Notes: generated from the sequence alone by a model not told the origin. 64,000 nt of DNA from Panagrolaimus kolymaensis (GCA_028622995.1 JAJQJQ010000004.1:1-64000); one strand, 5' to 3'; positions 18,159 through 30,616 are shown, numbered from the stretch's first letter. Program-made: numbers and translations.

Positions 18159-19966
18159 TTATTTTGATCTTCTTGCAGATAATAATCGTTTTGCATTTTG
18201 AGTTGGATTTACACTTCCAGTAGTTCCAGGCGGTACAGTTGGTATTGGCGGAGTTGAGGATAATAAAGTTGCATTGTTGACATCGGTTGAGATTGGAATT
18301 TCTACAGCTTCACGAGCAACATCGATATGAGAATTTGATGCGCGAGGTTTACTAAAAAATAACAAACGTGATTAATGTTGTTAAAGCAAAGAAAAACTAA
18401 CTCATTTCGCGTTAGTATCTTTTGAGGTGGTTTCAAATCAGGATGAGTTGCCATAAAAGATATTTGATGTTCACAAATTTCAATAACATCTTCAGTCATT
18501 CGTGGATTGATTTCAAACGTTTTTTCAGCATTCAGAACATGTTTGACATATCGAAGACTAGCAGGAGTTTTAGGTCGTTCGATTATCAAGCGCACCTAAA
18601 AAACGAAACAAATGGTTAAACTTCTTAGAAAACAATTTCATAAAAGAAAACTTACAAATTTTGTTTTTGCAAAATAGCTACAAAATAAATCATCAGCTTC
18701 TTTGACACCAGCGATAACTTGATCTTCAATTACCAAAATAGCATCACCAACGAGTAAAGATTTGTATGCGATTGAATTTATGCCGTTTTCGATTCCAGAA
18801 ACATACACTTTTCCATTGTAAGCTTTGATTGTCATTCCAAGAACAGTTTTTGGTGCAACGATCAAGAGAGCCAGGAGATAATCAAAATGTGTTGGTATAA
18901 TTTCATAGCCTTGAGGACGTTCCAATTTTGAAAAGACATCAGAAAGTTCGAGCCATGAAATGGGTTTGTTTCTTATTGGTCGTAGTATTGTAAATGTTAA
19001 TGTTTGAGATGAATGGATTTTGGAGACAAATGAAAGTTGCTTTGAGTATTCTTTTCGAGTTGATACTTGAAGATCATTGAATTTGAACAGAATATCACCA
19101 ATTTCCATTTGAGCTGAAAGTTCTTGAGGCACTTCATAGATGATCAAAGTTTTTGAAACTTTCAAGACTGGCTAAAAAATGAAAGGTAATAACATCATAT
19201 CAAAAAACAGTCGCTTTTCTCCATTACAAAACTAATGATGGATATGCAGCTGTAAGTAAACTTCCAAAACTAACTTACAACTTTTTTAGGTGGTTCAACT
19301 TTGCATTCAATGGGTGCCAATTCTTCCAGCAATGAATCAGGAAAATCACGACCATAACCAAAAGTATTAGAGCATTTTTGTGGTTGATTTGAGCCGTCAC
19401 ATTTTTCGCCACTAAATATTTTCTTAGCTCTCGACATCGTTGATTCAATCTTTTCAGCTGAACAATTTCTTTCTCTTTGACTTATTCGTGGTTTATCAGC
19501 GGATTCTGCACTTCTTTTGATAATTTTAGTGGAAGTTTGAAGAGGTTCTGCAGAGCAATGGCCATTTTGACGTTGACGGGATGAACGTTTGCTTTTTCCA
19601 GAATCATCTAGCCGATCTTTTCTTGATGAATCATCAACATGCTTTTGTTTTTCTGAAAAAATCAATGAAATTATTTCATTAGAGTTGGAAGGTGTCAATA
19701 ACTAACTTTTTCTTCGGCTTATATTTTCTTTTGAACTACCATGTTTTGATTGTTGACTTGCATTCGCTAACGTTGAAGCATCTGAAAATGTTGGATGAAG
19801 AGAAAGTTAGAATAATCAAAGCGGAAACCTTACATTTTGGGCTTTCATTATTTCTATTTGAATGTTTACCATCAAATTCTTTCTTGCATTTTGCATCTTC
19901 AGCGCTCTATAAAATAAAATCATTAATAGTAATATTTGAGATTTGAGAAACATTCACGCTCACCAT
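18159..19966 (-). CDS. Two-PDZ-domain nematode protein
   Basis: Starts with a one-codon exon (ATG at 19966) spliced to 19906. Further exons cover a Ser/Lys/Arg-rich low-complexity N-terminus (19,7xx-19,28x). The main exon from about 19,170 to 18,660 encodes two PDZ domains: the first around VPQELSAQMEIGDILFKFN, the second around VYVSGIENGINSIAYKSLLV with GDAILVIEDQVI. Two 3' exons supply the end of PDZ2 (VRLIIERPKTP) and a Pro/Ser tail with the stop at 18159. PDZ domains bind C-terminal peptides and scaffold signalling or cytoskeletal complexes. This divergent pair resembles a nematode-expanded PDZ family. Host gene, ordinary introns. Confidence 0.75.
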
Positions 19967-21073
19967 TTTCACATTTGCCGTTGATTATTTTGAAGAAAAA
20001 GCAGCAACTTGTTTTTGCAGCAAAAAAAAAAAGAAGTGCGAATGAGAGAAACAACTTCTCCTAAAAAAATGAAAGGCATTTCACAACGAAACATTTGCAT
20101 GAACGCGTTTTCTTATCAAGATTCCAAATATTATGAAAACTTTAATGTTTGGGGTTTACCAACAATTTATTTACAATTTTATTACTAAACATATTTCAAA
20201 TAACGAGCTCGTAATAAAAACTTTAAACGAAGAAGCTTCTCTCTACAAACATTAGGGTTTTTATTTTTGACGAATTATTTTATTAAATCCTAACCATTTA
20301 TTCACCTTGAATTAATGAAAGGCAATTGTTAACGGAGGTGTAATTTTTCTGTAAAAGCCATGTTCCGTTATTACATACAAGATCCATATTGGAGATTCAT
20401 CCTTTCATTGAATGTTATAATGATGGAATCGCATGTCGAATACATTCATGAATTTCAAAATTGCTTTTGTAAACTCATCTTCTGTCTAATAATGTAAAAT
20501 TTTATTTCTTCTAAAACTAAACCATAAAATCCTTTCCGGATTTAAACAAAATTATGTCAACCTATCCAGACTAACTTATGTGCATTAACACTTGGGCAAT
20601 TCAAAGCCTTCAAATCCGATAAAATTCTTTGGTCGTTAAATTCCAAAAGGATTTATAGTTTCTTCCTTTTCACAGAGACTGTTTGTTGTTGAAAATAAAG
20701 CTGCGCTAATGCATCTTTTCTCTTCTTTGTTTTGTGGATCCATTACAAAGAAACTTACTCGTCGCACACTAAATTAGTTGCAAAAAAATACACAGGTTTA
20801 TTAACCACAAATATGTAAGCAGCGTCTTATGTTTCACGCATGTTTTGTCTTTTATGAAGTTTACGGTTTTATTTTCTAATCAACAATTGCTTTCCCTCGT
20901 AATTTCGTGTTTATTCTCTTCCTTTTTTTTATGTTGAAAAATAATAAGCACGAAAAAAATGTAACAAATAGCGAAGGACTTTGATACGATGGGATTAAAA
21001 TATTTGGAAGACATCAATGGTGCTTTTAACGTTTTTTTGCTTCATTGTTTATCAAAAAAATTAAAAAGGAATT
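19967..21073. other. Intergenic DNA, no gene seen
   Basis: AT-rich sequence between the PDZ gene and tRNA-Thr, with no ORF with protein-like composition and no repeat recognised. Confidence 0.6.
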
Positions 21074-21144
21074 GCCCCTTGCTGGAATCGAACCAGCGAC
21101 CTTTGGTTTACAAGACCAACGCTCTGCCACTAAGCCAAAAGGGC
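21074..21144 (-). tRNA. tRNA-Thr (TGT anticodon)
   Basis: On the minus strand a 71-base cloverleaf folds: acceptor GCCCTTT/AAGGGGC, D arm with AGTGGCAGAGC, anticodon stem TTGGT/ACCAA around CTTGTAA (anticodon TGT) and T arm GCTGGTTCGATTCCAGC. No intron. Confidence 0.93.
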
Positions 21145-21330
21145 TATATATTAAATATCTCGGAAATATATGTATGTAAGTAAAGACGAACAGAACGGCC
21201 AGTGTTCAAAAATTTTTAAAACTACACCGTGCGTCATAAAATAGGATTTCTTTGGTTTGTATTTAATGCTAAAATGAGTTTAAAAAAAGTAATTATTAAT
21301 ATATTTATTTTATTTTTTTCAAAAAGTTTA

Positions 21331-22823
21331 TTATAAATTTCTTCCATTTCTAACAACAATCACAGTAGTCACGGAGAATGTTGTAGTTCTTGAAGAAAAA
21401 ATTATGTCTTTTAGCAAAAGTTGAGCTCGTTTTGTAAAACTAAATACAACAATCGAATGAATGGTATTCATAAAAACCATAATCCAACTAATTAAAATTG
21501 AATCAAATGAATCAAAGATTGGAAAATTTTTAGCGAGATCGGGAAAATATCGAAAAGCATTGTATTCAATAACAAAAACTGAACAAATAATTAAACTTTG
21601 GATTAAAAGCCGCATTTCAGTTTTTCTTCCTTTTCGAGTGCTTAATAAATTTACGGTTGATTGATTATTAAAAAGTTTTTTAGTGAATTGGCATCGAATT
21701 TCAGCGAATGTTAGAAGGTAAAGAAATAACATTATCCATGGAATGAATTGTGAAAACCAATTATTTATCTAAAATCATTACTGATTTATTAATTTTTTTG
21801 ATGATAAAATTTTAAATCAAACTTACAGCTCCCACTATTTCATAACTCCACCATGGCCTTAATTCAATTGGAATGCATTTGTGTACAATTCGAAATGCTA
21901 AACAAAGAAACAGTTCATATGTGTCATATGGTACTAAAAAACAAGACTCACATATTGCATCAAATTGGCTATAACATCCTCCTACGCTGGTGCTTACGAT
22001 ATAAAGTAATAAAATGCTCCAACCCAAAATAATTGTAAAATAAATTGCGGGTTGTGAAAAGAAAAATTTATTTAATTTTGGAATTATAAAAACCATAAAT
22101 CTATTTAACGTTAAAATAAACGCAAACAGTAATGTTCCATTATAAGAAAATCTATCAAATATTGAAAGAGTCAAAACTAATACTTCTGGGTATAACTAAA
22201 AAAAAACAACAACAACAGGTGTTTAATGGTAAATGGAAATGAAATTTTAAAAAATAATGGAATTACCTGAAATCCTGCAATGGTAGTTGGAGCAGCAAGA
22301 AATATTTGAGCCGCTAAAGCAAGAAAATCACAGATTAAAAGTTGCCAGGTTAGAATAAAAAATGAATATTTTTTAAATTCATTATGACCCTAAAAGTGAT
22401 CATTGTAAATAACATGATGCTAAATGATTACTACTTATTGAAGATGGTATTCCATAAGGACACTAAACGATTTTAGTTCAAAAAGATTTTTTGTTTGTGA
22501 AAAAAATAATGAAGCTTCTAAACGAAAGACAAAAATTTCTAATCGACAAAGAATTTTTAATGTGAAGCTTTTAGAAGTAAGTATACGGGCATTTTTGGAT
22601 GCTAAAAATGTTAGAAACTTTGCTAATGAATTTTGAGCTAAAATAAAGTCAGGAGCAAGTTTTAATATATTTTTTTATGTCAAATCTTCATGGCCTTCAA
22701 ATCCGTTAAAGGTTTTTAACATACCTTGATTAATACGAGTAATAACAGCAAGTTTAAAACCAACCCAAGACAAGCCAAAATAAGTAAAGAAATTCCACCA
22801 AAAAGGCGAATAGCCACCTCCAT
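21331..22823 (-). CDS. Seven-transmembrane chemoreceptor (Srx-like GPCR)
   Basis: Exons 22823-22725, 22389-22267, 22195-21827 and 21768-21331 give 342 aa with seven hydrophobic helices. TM1 is LLILACLGLVLNLLLLLVLI, TM2 follows WQLLICDFLALAAQI, and TM3 contains the nematode serpentine-receptor signature NGTLLFAFILTLNRFMVF. The LNRF motif replaces the DRY of classical GPCRs. A disulphide-like Cys cluster (GGCYSQFDAICESC) lies in the second extracellular loop. The C-terminus is short and ends VVRNGRNL. The role is expected to be chemosensation in the cilia of sensory neurons. Subfamily Srx is my best match by motif but not certain. Confidence 0.8.
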
Positions 22824-23347
22824 TTTTAAAAAACAGCCCAAATGACTTTATTGCAGGTAAAAAAAAAACAAAATGTTATAAATGGAATAAATTAAGTTTA
22901 AAATGTCAAGAATTAAATAAAATGTTAATAAATAACTTTTGGCACATGAATAAATTTATTTAGCTTTTGAACTCCAATTTTAATCCAAAAATAAAGGAAA
23001 TGAAAAAGTAAGATTTTGCAAAAGTTTTTAAAACTTTCTCATAATTTTTTTCCACGTTTTTTAAATTAACCGTGTCTCTCTTATGCTTTTAAATAAATTT
23101 ATAAATGATATATGTATAAAACGTAGCTCAGGAAAAAGATAGAATACAAAAAAGGTTGTAAAAGCTTTGCTTTAAATTATGATAAAAAAAAACTTCCCAT
23201 GGTTGTTTTGTACTTTTGACTATTACAGCTTAAGTTCAGCATCAATTTTATTTTGTATGGTTTGGAAAATATAAATTAAAGCTGCTGTAAAATGAAGAAA
23301 GACAATAAAAAATTACGATAATCATAAACATTGAAAGCAAAAAAGGA
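22824..23347. other. AT-rich intergenic stretch
   Basis: Upstream region of the chemoreceptor up to the left end of the PAT-like element; no gene seen. Confidence 0.6.
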
Positions 23348-23462
23348 ATTGCATTTTTCTCGAAGCGATAAGACGAGCAGTCTGTTTCGACGTTGAAGTA
23401 GCTAAGAAAAAAAAGTGTTTTTCTTCATTCTGCTTTTAGCAAGCTTGTAATCCTGTTGAACG
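23348..23462 (+). repeat. PAT-like split direct repeat A1
   Basis: Runs from TTGCATTTTTCTCGAAGCG to CCTGTTGAACG and matches 25445-25556 except for two extra A in an A-run. Confidence 0.9.
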
Positions 23463-23548
23463 TATTTTTACCAGATCTATTATTTTTTCTGCGAATATTT
23501 TTTGAATTTTGCGTGAATATAATTCTGCTTCGTACGTGTATTTCAAGT

Positions 23549-24445
23549 ATGTCTGACACGGACCCGGAAGAAGCTCTCAATGCTCGTCTTCAAAGAGAAA
23601 TACAAGAAATGGAACACCCGGAACTAGATTATGGTGGTGGAACTCCTCAAAAGAAGAAAAGAAAGAAAATTGTCTATGATATGGAACCTGATGAAGATGA
23701 ACTTTGTGATGGTGGAGCTCCAAAGAAAAGAACACGTAAAAGAAATGACGATAGTACCGGAAGTCAATCACCTGTAAGAAAGAAGAAAGCTGTAGATGCT
23801 GATGTTCGTGATACTTTGTTGGCTATGGCAAGCGCAATTGGTAATTTAACCACGATGATGAACGATATTCAAAGAAACAAGAAGAAGGAACCGGATGCCC
23901 TCACCATCGATGACCTTGTTGCTCATAAAGTTGCTGTAAGAAAATTCAAGAATCCCGGAATCGAAAGACAATGCTCCATCCTGTAGAAGATAAAGCTCAA
24001 GCTAAACGAAGCTATGAAGCAAGATGACCCGGATAAACTGGTTAAGATGGTAAAAGATGTGATCAAAGATGTGGACGACCGTTATGCTCTTTTGGAACTC
24101 GCCGACAAAAATCCTCGCGCCTTTGCTATTGCTGATGCTCATGAAGCAACCAAGAAGCTTGATGATATTTCAAAGAATCTTTCCAAAGATGTCCGTGATT
24201 CAATCCTCAATGACAGAACCGGAAGAACTCATCGATATCGTGGAATTGAAGAAAGCTTTGGTCAACCGTTCAACGGATCTTATTATGGATACTACAACTC
24301 AAATGCTTACTCCGGAAATCAACAAAGAATACCAAGTCTTATGGAAGGTGTTAGACAGCCCGGACCATGTTTCATCTGCAAAGGACCTCATCTCAAGAAG
24401 GACTGCACAGCAAGAAGAAACACAACTAGAAGAGCTCCATACTAA
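23549..24445 (+). pseudogene. Gag of the PAT-like element, with an in-frame TAG
   Basis: A single frame from 23549 to 24445 is interrupted only by TAG at 23984-23986. The N-terminal half is acidic then rich in Lys/Arg clusters (QKKKRKKIVYD, PKKRTRKR), followed by helices. VRKFKNPGIERQ just before the TAG resembles the conserved core of DIRS/PAT gag. The C-terminus has a zinc knuckle C-x2-C-x4-H-x4-C (CFICKGPHLKKDC). It would coat element RNA. The stop is either a nonsense mutation or, less likely, a read-through codon. The ATG at 23549 follows an A1-derived leader. Confidence 0.75.
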
Positions 24446-24514
24446 GAAATGAAACCGGAAGAGGAAACAAATGGTAAGTGTTTTATAGCATTTTTTGTAT
24501 GTAGTTCTTTAGCT

Positions 24515-24835
24515 TCAAAAGATTAAAATATGGGAGGATGTTATGCCCCAGCTTATATGATGAACGTTAATAATAACGGTTATGCTCTCTAGCTTCTAGA
24601 GGTTAAAATATGGGAGGAAGTTATGCCCCAACTTATGTGATGAACGTTAATAATAACGGTTATGCTCTCTAACTTCTAGAGGTTAAAATATGGGAGGAAG
24701 TTATGCCCCAACTTATGTGATGAACGTTAACATTAACGGTTATGCTCTCTAACTTCTAGAGGTTAAAATTTGGGAGGAAGTTATGCCCCAGCTTATGTGA
24801 TGAGAGTTAACATTATCAGTTATATGTCGCCTCCC
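24515..24835 (+). repeat. 80-bp tandem repeat, four copies, in the PAT-like element
   Basis: Unit CTTCTAGAGGTTAAAATATG... ending in CGGTTATGCTCTCTAA, about 80 bases, repeated four times with decay at both ends. Each unit contains an inverted AACGTTAATAATAACG segment. Confidence 0.9.
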
Positions 24836-25292
24836 GGATTACAATCTTTAAGATACATCCTTCCAATAACCGCGTTTTTCCTTATATAAAAAGGGAATAA
24901 AGAATATCTTTAACTGCTTAAAACTTAAAGAAATCTTACTGTTTGTTTTCAGGATTCATAATTGTCGTTGTTCTCTGTCTCCCGGAAGGTCCTCATAATG
25001 CGAAGTTCTCTGATCCGTTCCTAAAAAACTTTTTCGGGTTTGTTCAATTGTTTTTAAGTTATTGATCTGTTCAAGCATTTGAATGTATCTTTGTTGTTTT
25101 TAATAAAAGTAAAAAAAGTATATTTGTTATTCGATTGCGTCAATACAAAAGTGATTACATAAGTGTTCGATAACGTGAATTTTTTGTTCCTGGATGTCTG
25201 TTATTTATATCCTTGATATGTACCTAAGTTAAAGAAAACAACCGGACTTGTTCTCGAACCTCACTTGTTCTCGAACCTTTAGCTCCATATTC

Positions 25293-25556
25293 TGTATTTT
25301 GCTTTTTGCTTGCTAATAAAGTAGACCCAACCCAAAACGGAGAAAGAGACTGTGAAGTCTGTGAGCACAGAGAAAAAAGAATTTTTCTCGGAAGCGAAGA
25401 GTATTTTGAATGAAATGAGAAATTAAACGGAGCTGTAGAGAAAATTGCATTTTTCTCGAAGCGATAAGACGAGCAGTCTGTTTCGACGTTGAAGTAGCTA
25501 AGAAAAAAGTGTTTTTCTTCATTCTGCTTTTAGCAAGCTTGTAATCCTGTTGAACG
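25293..25556 (+). repeat. PAT-like internal repeat block B1-A2
   Basis: B1 (25293-25446) matches the right terminus B2, and A2 (25445-25556) matches the left terminus A1; the two are fused. This block is the complementary template used by split-direct-repeat elements to rebuild their ends. Confidence 0.88.
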
Positions 25557-25593
25557 CCCGCCCGCCATCCCCTACATTAAGAAAATAGTAGCA

Positions 25594-25741
25594 CGACGTT
25601 GACCTTTGCTGGATGCAAGGTACCGTGCACTCACTGGAGGTGAGCCGTCTGAATCGGGATATAGTTTTGTTTTGGTACGACGTTGGCCTAAGCTGGATGC
25701 AAGGCACCGTGCACTCGCTGGATGCGAGCCGACAGAATCGG
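25594..25741 (+). repeat. Imperfect 64-bp duplication, period 84
   Basis: CGACGTTG.CCT..GCTGGATGCAAGG.ACCGTGCACTC occurs at 25594 and 25678, each ending GAATCGG. GC-richer than its surroundings. It lies inside the PAT-like element downstream of A2. Confidence 0.8.
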
Positions 25742-26597
25742 AAACAAAGAATGTCTTACCCACACCATTTGGGCTTGATCCAGACCATTTTTTCTCTCCC
25801 TCACTTTTTAGATATGGTAAGTCTTTTTTATTTTATTAACCTTTTAGTTTTTTCAGATCAAACAATGGTCCGGATCGCCCAAAAGGAACCCAGAGAAGAC
25901 AGCACCACCCTAAGAAATCTCAAATTTCATGCTTAATGGATTACAAAAGTTATACAGAATACATGTTTGCAATCGACAAATGAAAAGAAAGATATTTGTG
26001 GAAGAAGAGAAAAATAAACCGGAAGTCAATAATGTAACAAAATGTACCAGTGCATCTGGGATTTTTATCAAAACTAAGAAGATTTTCTTGTCAGGTCATT
26101 ATTGAAGAATGGGTACTAAAGTTTTCTCCTTCCTTTTCCCCTCCCTTTTTAGATATATAGCGACCATGGTCCTATGATGCTGCACTGGAGGATCGCAAAG
26201 AAACATCAAGAAGAATTAGAATCCGGAAGAACTTAACTCATCATTCAAATTTTTGGAAGTATTGAAACTGCTACTATGAAAACCGGAAGTTCAGAAAAAG
26301 AAATGGATCAAAGTGCTCATTGATAATCAATTGGAATCCGGAAGAACTTAACACATCATTCAATTTTGGGAAGTATCGTAACTACCGCTATGGAAACCGG
26401 ATGTTGAGAATGTGATTGAAATACTCGTTGATAATCGTCATTATGAAAGAAGTGCAAAAACAACTCAAGAAGTGTCCTCAGTGCTCAGGAATTATTGGAA
26501 ATGAATCAAAGTAAACCGGAAATTTGTATTAGATGTTATTGTAATTTGTTTTTGTTGTTGTTTTTGTCATAGGGCCATGGTTGGTATTTTGGTTGTA

Positions 26598-26751
26598 TGT
26601 ATTTTGCTTTTTGCTTGCTAATAAAGTAGACCCAACCCAAAACGGAGAAAGAGACTGTGAAGTCTGTGAGCACAGAGAAAAAAGAATTTTTCTCGGAAGC
26701 GAAGAGTATTTTGAATGAAATGAGAAATTAAACGGAGCTGTAGAGAAAATT
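26598..26751 (+). repeat. PAT-like split direct repeat B2 (right end)
   Basis: Runs from TGTATTTTGCTTTTTGCTTGC to CTGTAGAGAAAATT and matches 25293-25446. Confidence 0.9.
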
Positions 26752-28081
26752 TTAAATTTCAAGTATTTTTTTCATTTTCGAAGCAATCCATGATATATTT
26801 CTCTGACCAACAAACTCTGCAACTCTGCTAGATTATAATTTAATTTTGAAAGTATGTATTCCACCTTTACGATGATACACGTAAACTTTCCCTTTAACCC
26901 ATCTTTTTTTAAACCATTTTGTTCGTTCTTTTTGCAAATCCCTCGACTTTTATGAATGTATTAATTTAATCTCGAAAAATAAAATGGAAATAAAAGAATT
27001 TAAGAAATGCGGTTTCTTCAACTTTTATATTCCCATCAAAAAAATAAAGATTTTGTTCGTGTGAAAAAACAAGTTTTATGATAAAAATAAAATTTCTTAA
27101 AGTAACATTTTTTTCTTCTCGACTTCAACTTTCTGGTTCAGATTTGCTTGATTTTGCTATTTTCTTTTCTGCAGAAAAAATTAACTTCTTGTACCACTCA
27201 ACTTCAAACATTCTCCCTTCTCGATTCTGAAAGCATTGAGAAATCAGTAATCATTGCAATCAATCTTCTTCTCTTTTTTTACGAAGAATGAGATGAAGGA
27301 AAAGAACCTGATGTTAAGAAAAAATCCAGAAAAAAAAGAAATCGGTTAAAATAAAAACCTTTTTTTAGAAAATTCGGTCAAATGAAGAAAGAGAAGAATA
27401 AGAAAAGATAACTTGATTCACTTTGACCTGACTCTTTTTTTTTCGGGAACAAAAAGATAGCAATCAAAAATAAAATTAAAGAAAAGAAGCCATAAATTTG
27501 ATATGTCTCTCAATTTTTTTGAAATGGATATTAAAATTTATCCCCGTTTTTTCAGGAGATATTGATTATCCATGGATTTTATGGTTTTATTCGTTTTCAA
27601 TTTCAAATACCCTTTTTTCTTTCATGCTTGAATTAGGTAATTAATTTTAATTAAGTGCAAAAATGTTTTATTATTTTTGCTGCTGCGATAATTCTATGGA
27701 TGGACATGACATATAAACAAAAAAAATTAAATACAAAATTAAAATAATATTTAAATCCGATTGCAATTAAGAATATCGCGCACCCGATTGCACATTTTCC
27801 ATTTTTAAAAATAAAATTTTTAAAATTTTAACTTAAAAAATGAAAGAGCACTTTCGCACGCATCTGAGCGCTCGAATAATTTAAAAATACAAAAGAGATT
27901 TTTTTCGCTGGAACAAACCGGAAACAAAAAAAAATGTGAGGAGAAGAAGAAGCATATGGCAACGCCAACAACCATCGACGATGATATTCGATTATCTGGT
28001 GAAAGATATACAAAATCATTAAAATGTTGATAATGGTGAGAAGAGGGAAGTTGACGATGATGATGTTGACTAAATTGCTGC
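26752..28081. other. Intergenic DNA, no gene seen
   Basis: AT-rich sequence between the PAT-like element and the collagen gene. The minus-strand frames at 27,820-28,203 are 3' sequence of the collagen gene read in other frames. Confidence 0.6.
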
Positions 28082-29126
28082 TTAACGTCTGGTTCCATCT
28101 TCAAAGAAGACACCACCATCCAAAGCGCAATATTTGGGGCAAATACCTTTTTCTCCTGCACCACCAGCTGAGCCGGGAGGTCCAGCAGGGCCGGGTTGAC
28201 CATCAGTGCCTAAAAAGATTTGATTGTTAGATTGTTGAGGAAAAATGCAAAAGTTATAGCATACCAGGTTGTCCGTCAGGTCCAGGAGTGCCTTTTGGTC
28301 CAGCTGGGCCAGCAGGTCCATCAGCTCCAGGAGGTCCGGGTGGTCCAGGTGGGCCGGGTGGTCCAGCATCTCCAGCTTCTCCGGGCTCTCCAGGAACAAG
28401 TGGTTCAGATTGAGCGGGAATACCAGGTTCTCCAGGAGGTCCAGCTTGTCCAGGTTCGCCAGGTGGTCCAGCAGGTCCACGAGGTCCAGGAGTTCCTGGG
28501 CTAGCATCGGATCCAGGTCTGCCGGGAGTACCAGCCTCTCCTGGGTCACCAGGAGATCCAGGAGGTCCAGGTGGGCCGGGAGGTCCTAAAAATAATTAGA
28601 ATAATAAGTAAACAAACAATTATATCAAGCGAAAAAATGCGAAAGTCGCATTCAAAATACAATTTCATAAATGCTTACCTTGTGGGCATGGTTTGCATGG
28701 TGGTGGAGTAACGGGTTCACAAGGAGCTGTTGGTGGTTTGCCAGGAGCCCCAGGGGCACCGGGAGCGCCAGGTTTGCCAGGTCTTCCTGGTTTACCAGAA
28801 GCACCTTGAGGACCAGGTTGTCCAGGAAGGCAACATCCTTCACATTGAAGATTGGGAGCGGGGTTAACTGCATCATAACCAGATTGACGGGCAGTACGAT
28901 TTGAAGGTACTTCAGGTGTATTTTTCATGTGGTTAACTTCAACATAGATATCCTTAGCGGATCCTTTGCAGAAGCTAATTTCATGATGCATTTGTCGTCG
29001 AACATGATTAACATAATTGTAAACCATGGGAAGAGTGACAAGCACAGATAAAACTGCCACAACGGAAAAGGTGACTGCCGAATAGGCAACAAATTTATAA
29101 GCCTTAAGACGCCCGTCCCGCTCCAT
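28082..29126 (-). CDS. Cuticle collagen (298 aa, three exons)
   Basis: Exons 29126-28679, 28585-28265 and 28209-28082 join in frame. An N-terminal membrane anchor ([19 protein letters not shown]) belongs to the nematode cuticle collagen N-domain. A subtilisin/furin-like site SNRTAR follows, then Cys-flanked Gly-X-Y blocks ([20 protein letters not shown]; a short block, Cys-rich break PPPCKPCPQ, a long [10 protein letters not shown] block and a final block). The C-terminus is [20 protein letters not shown], typical of the large col subgroup. The protein is trimerised, cleaved and cross-linked through Cys and Tyr into the cuticle. Host gene, complete. Confidence 0.95.
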
Positions 29127-30616
29127 TTTGTTTAAAATTGAAGCGATCAGCGAAATGTGATGATTAAAAATGAATTAAGATTGGGTTTAAATACCAACTT
29201 GAAATCTTTTGCTGCGACCCATATCCTCGAGAGTTTTTATGCCCGCCCTAGAAAAAAGAAAAGAATACGACTTCGTCGTCGTTGTCGTCAAACATAGTAT
29301 TGTTGTTTGTCGGTCGAGAAAAAAGTGGGGGATAATTTAAAGCAGGGCGCAATAATTGGTTAGAATGATTAGAAGAAGAAAAAAATGAAGGGAAATGCAA
29401 CTAACCATATTTATCCACGAAGTTGAAGAAGAAAGAAAAAAGCGCGAAGTTAGCCTTAGGCAATCTTCTTCTTTCAAACAAAAAAAATACTCTTGATAAA
29501 AGTAAAACGTCGTCGTATTATTACTGCATTGAAATGTGGTGATGGCATGCAGGAAAATCAAGCAGTATCACCATCGAGAAACCACTAAAACGGAAGACGA
29601 AGAAGTTTCAATGCAGCATTGGTGGCCGCCGCAGGCGAATCCGGTTTTGTTTCTTTTCTATTTTTTTTTTTGTTATCACTATCGTTAAACCACAAAAGCT
29701 TATCCATTTCCTTCCTTCTTTCATTTTTTATTAAAAAAAATTGGGTGTTGATCTTGTCATCTTTTTGAATCCGCAAAAAAAAAAAATACATTTAGCCTGA
29801 ATCGGGAGCAGAAAGAAAAAAATATTCAAAAAAATTGTGAACTATTGAAAACCCTAATTACAAAAAAGGTATCTTCTATCAACTGTTGTCGAATCTTTTA
29901 TCGGAAGACACTTTCATTGTTGTCTAGAAAAATCAGTTCTTTTTCAGGATGATAAAAAAGAGTCTGTATTCCTTGATTCTTCTTTCTTCCGTACAAATTT
30001 TTCGTGACTTGTCAAATAAAAAAAATAATTCATCATTATTTTAAAAAAAGAGTCTCGATCATAGTAGCGTTTTGAAGCAAACGACTTTTTAATATAACCT
30101 GATCTTGGTTAATTCAAGCGGATAAATTGCTTGACAACTTTCAAAAAAGCTGCTGTCACATCAAAAATTTTTTTTTGGGTTTAACTAAAAAAATCGAAAA
30201 CGTTCCACTAAAAAAATGGAAAAAAAAGAGAAGAAAAAAAAGAAAAATAAAATTTATCAAATCAAATTGAAAGAAAGTGTTTATTTATTAGCAGTTAAAA
30301 AATACATACAGAATTATGAAATTAACTTTTTTGCTTTGGAGCCTGCTTCGTGAGATTTAATACAAGAGGATATAAATAAGCAAATGTGGAGAGGAAAAAA
30401 TTCACAGAAAAAAATATGGCATAAAAATGGCGGTGAAACAATGCTCAAAAAAGATGCGAAAAATATAAATAAAAAAATTGGGATTAGCAATGTAAAAGAA
30501 ATTTTACTTTTTTATTTCAAACTTGCTAAAACCAAATTTTATGTTTGCTACAGCAGTATCTCAGCCAAGTGTTATAAATATTTGACAAAACCTTCCAAAA
30601 CTTATGTTAGTTTAAT
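29127..30616. other. Collagen upstream region and intergenic DNA
   Basis: Repetitive CGTCGTCGT near 29,265-29,290 and A/T-rich sequence. No supported gene; the plus-strand frame at 30,384-30,620 is composition-driven. Confidence 0.6.

Larger units (their letters stand above)
23348..26751 (+). mobile_element. Non-autonomous PAT-like (DIRS-order) retroelement with split direct repeats
   Basis: The 3.4-kb unit has the A1 ... B1-A2 ... B2 layout that defines PAT/DIRS-type elements with split direct repeats. A1 is 23348-23462, A2 25445-25556, B1 25293-25446 and B2 26598-26751; A and B copies are nearly identical. B1 and A2 are fused in the interior, sharing the 'ATT' junction. Only a gag-type gene is present; no reverse transcriptase, RNase H or tyrosine recombinase frame exists, so it must be mobilised in trans. 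PAT was first known from a panagrolaimid nematode, which supports the taxonomic guess. Confidence 0.85.

Noticed and set aside
20989..21183. 64-aa plus-strand frame overlapping tRNA-Thr
   Set aside because: It runs through the tRNA gene in antisense, and its residues are explained by the cloverleaf sequence.
25313..25522. 69-aa frame across the PAT B1-A2 block
   Set aside because: Overlaps the split direct repeat junction and is not conserved as a gene in the other copies of A or B.
28220..28589. Plus-strand frames opposite the collagen Gly-X-Y exon
   Set aside because: Mirror of the CCNGG-rich collagen codons; the antisense frame is a shadow.
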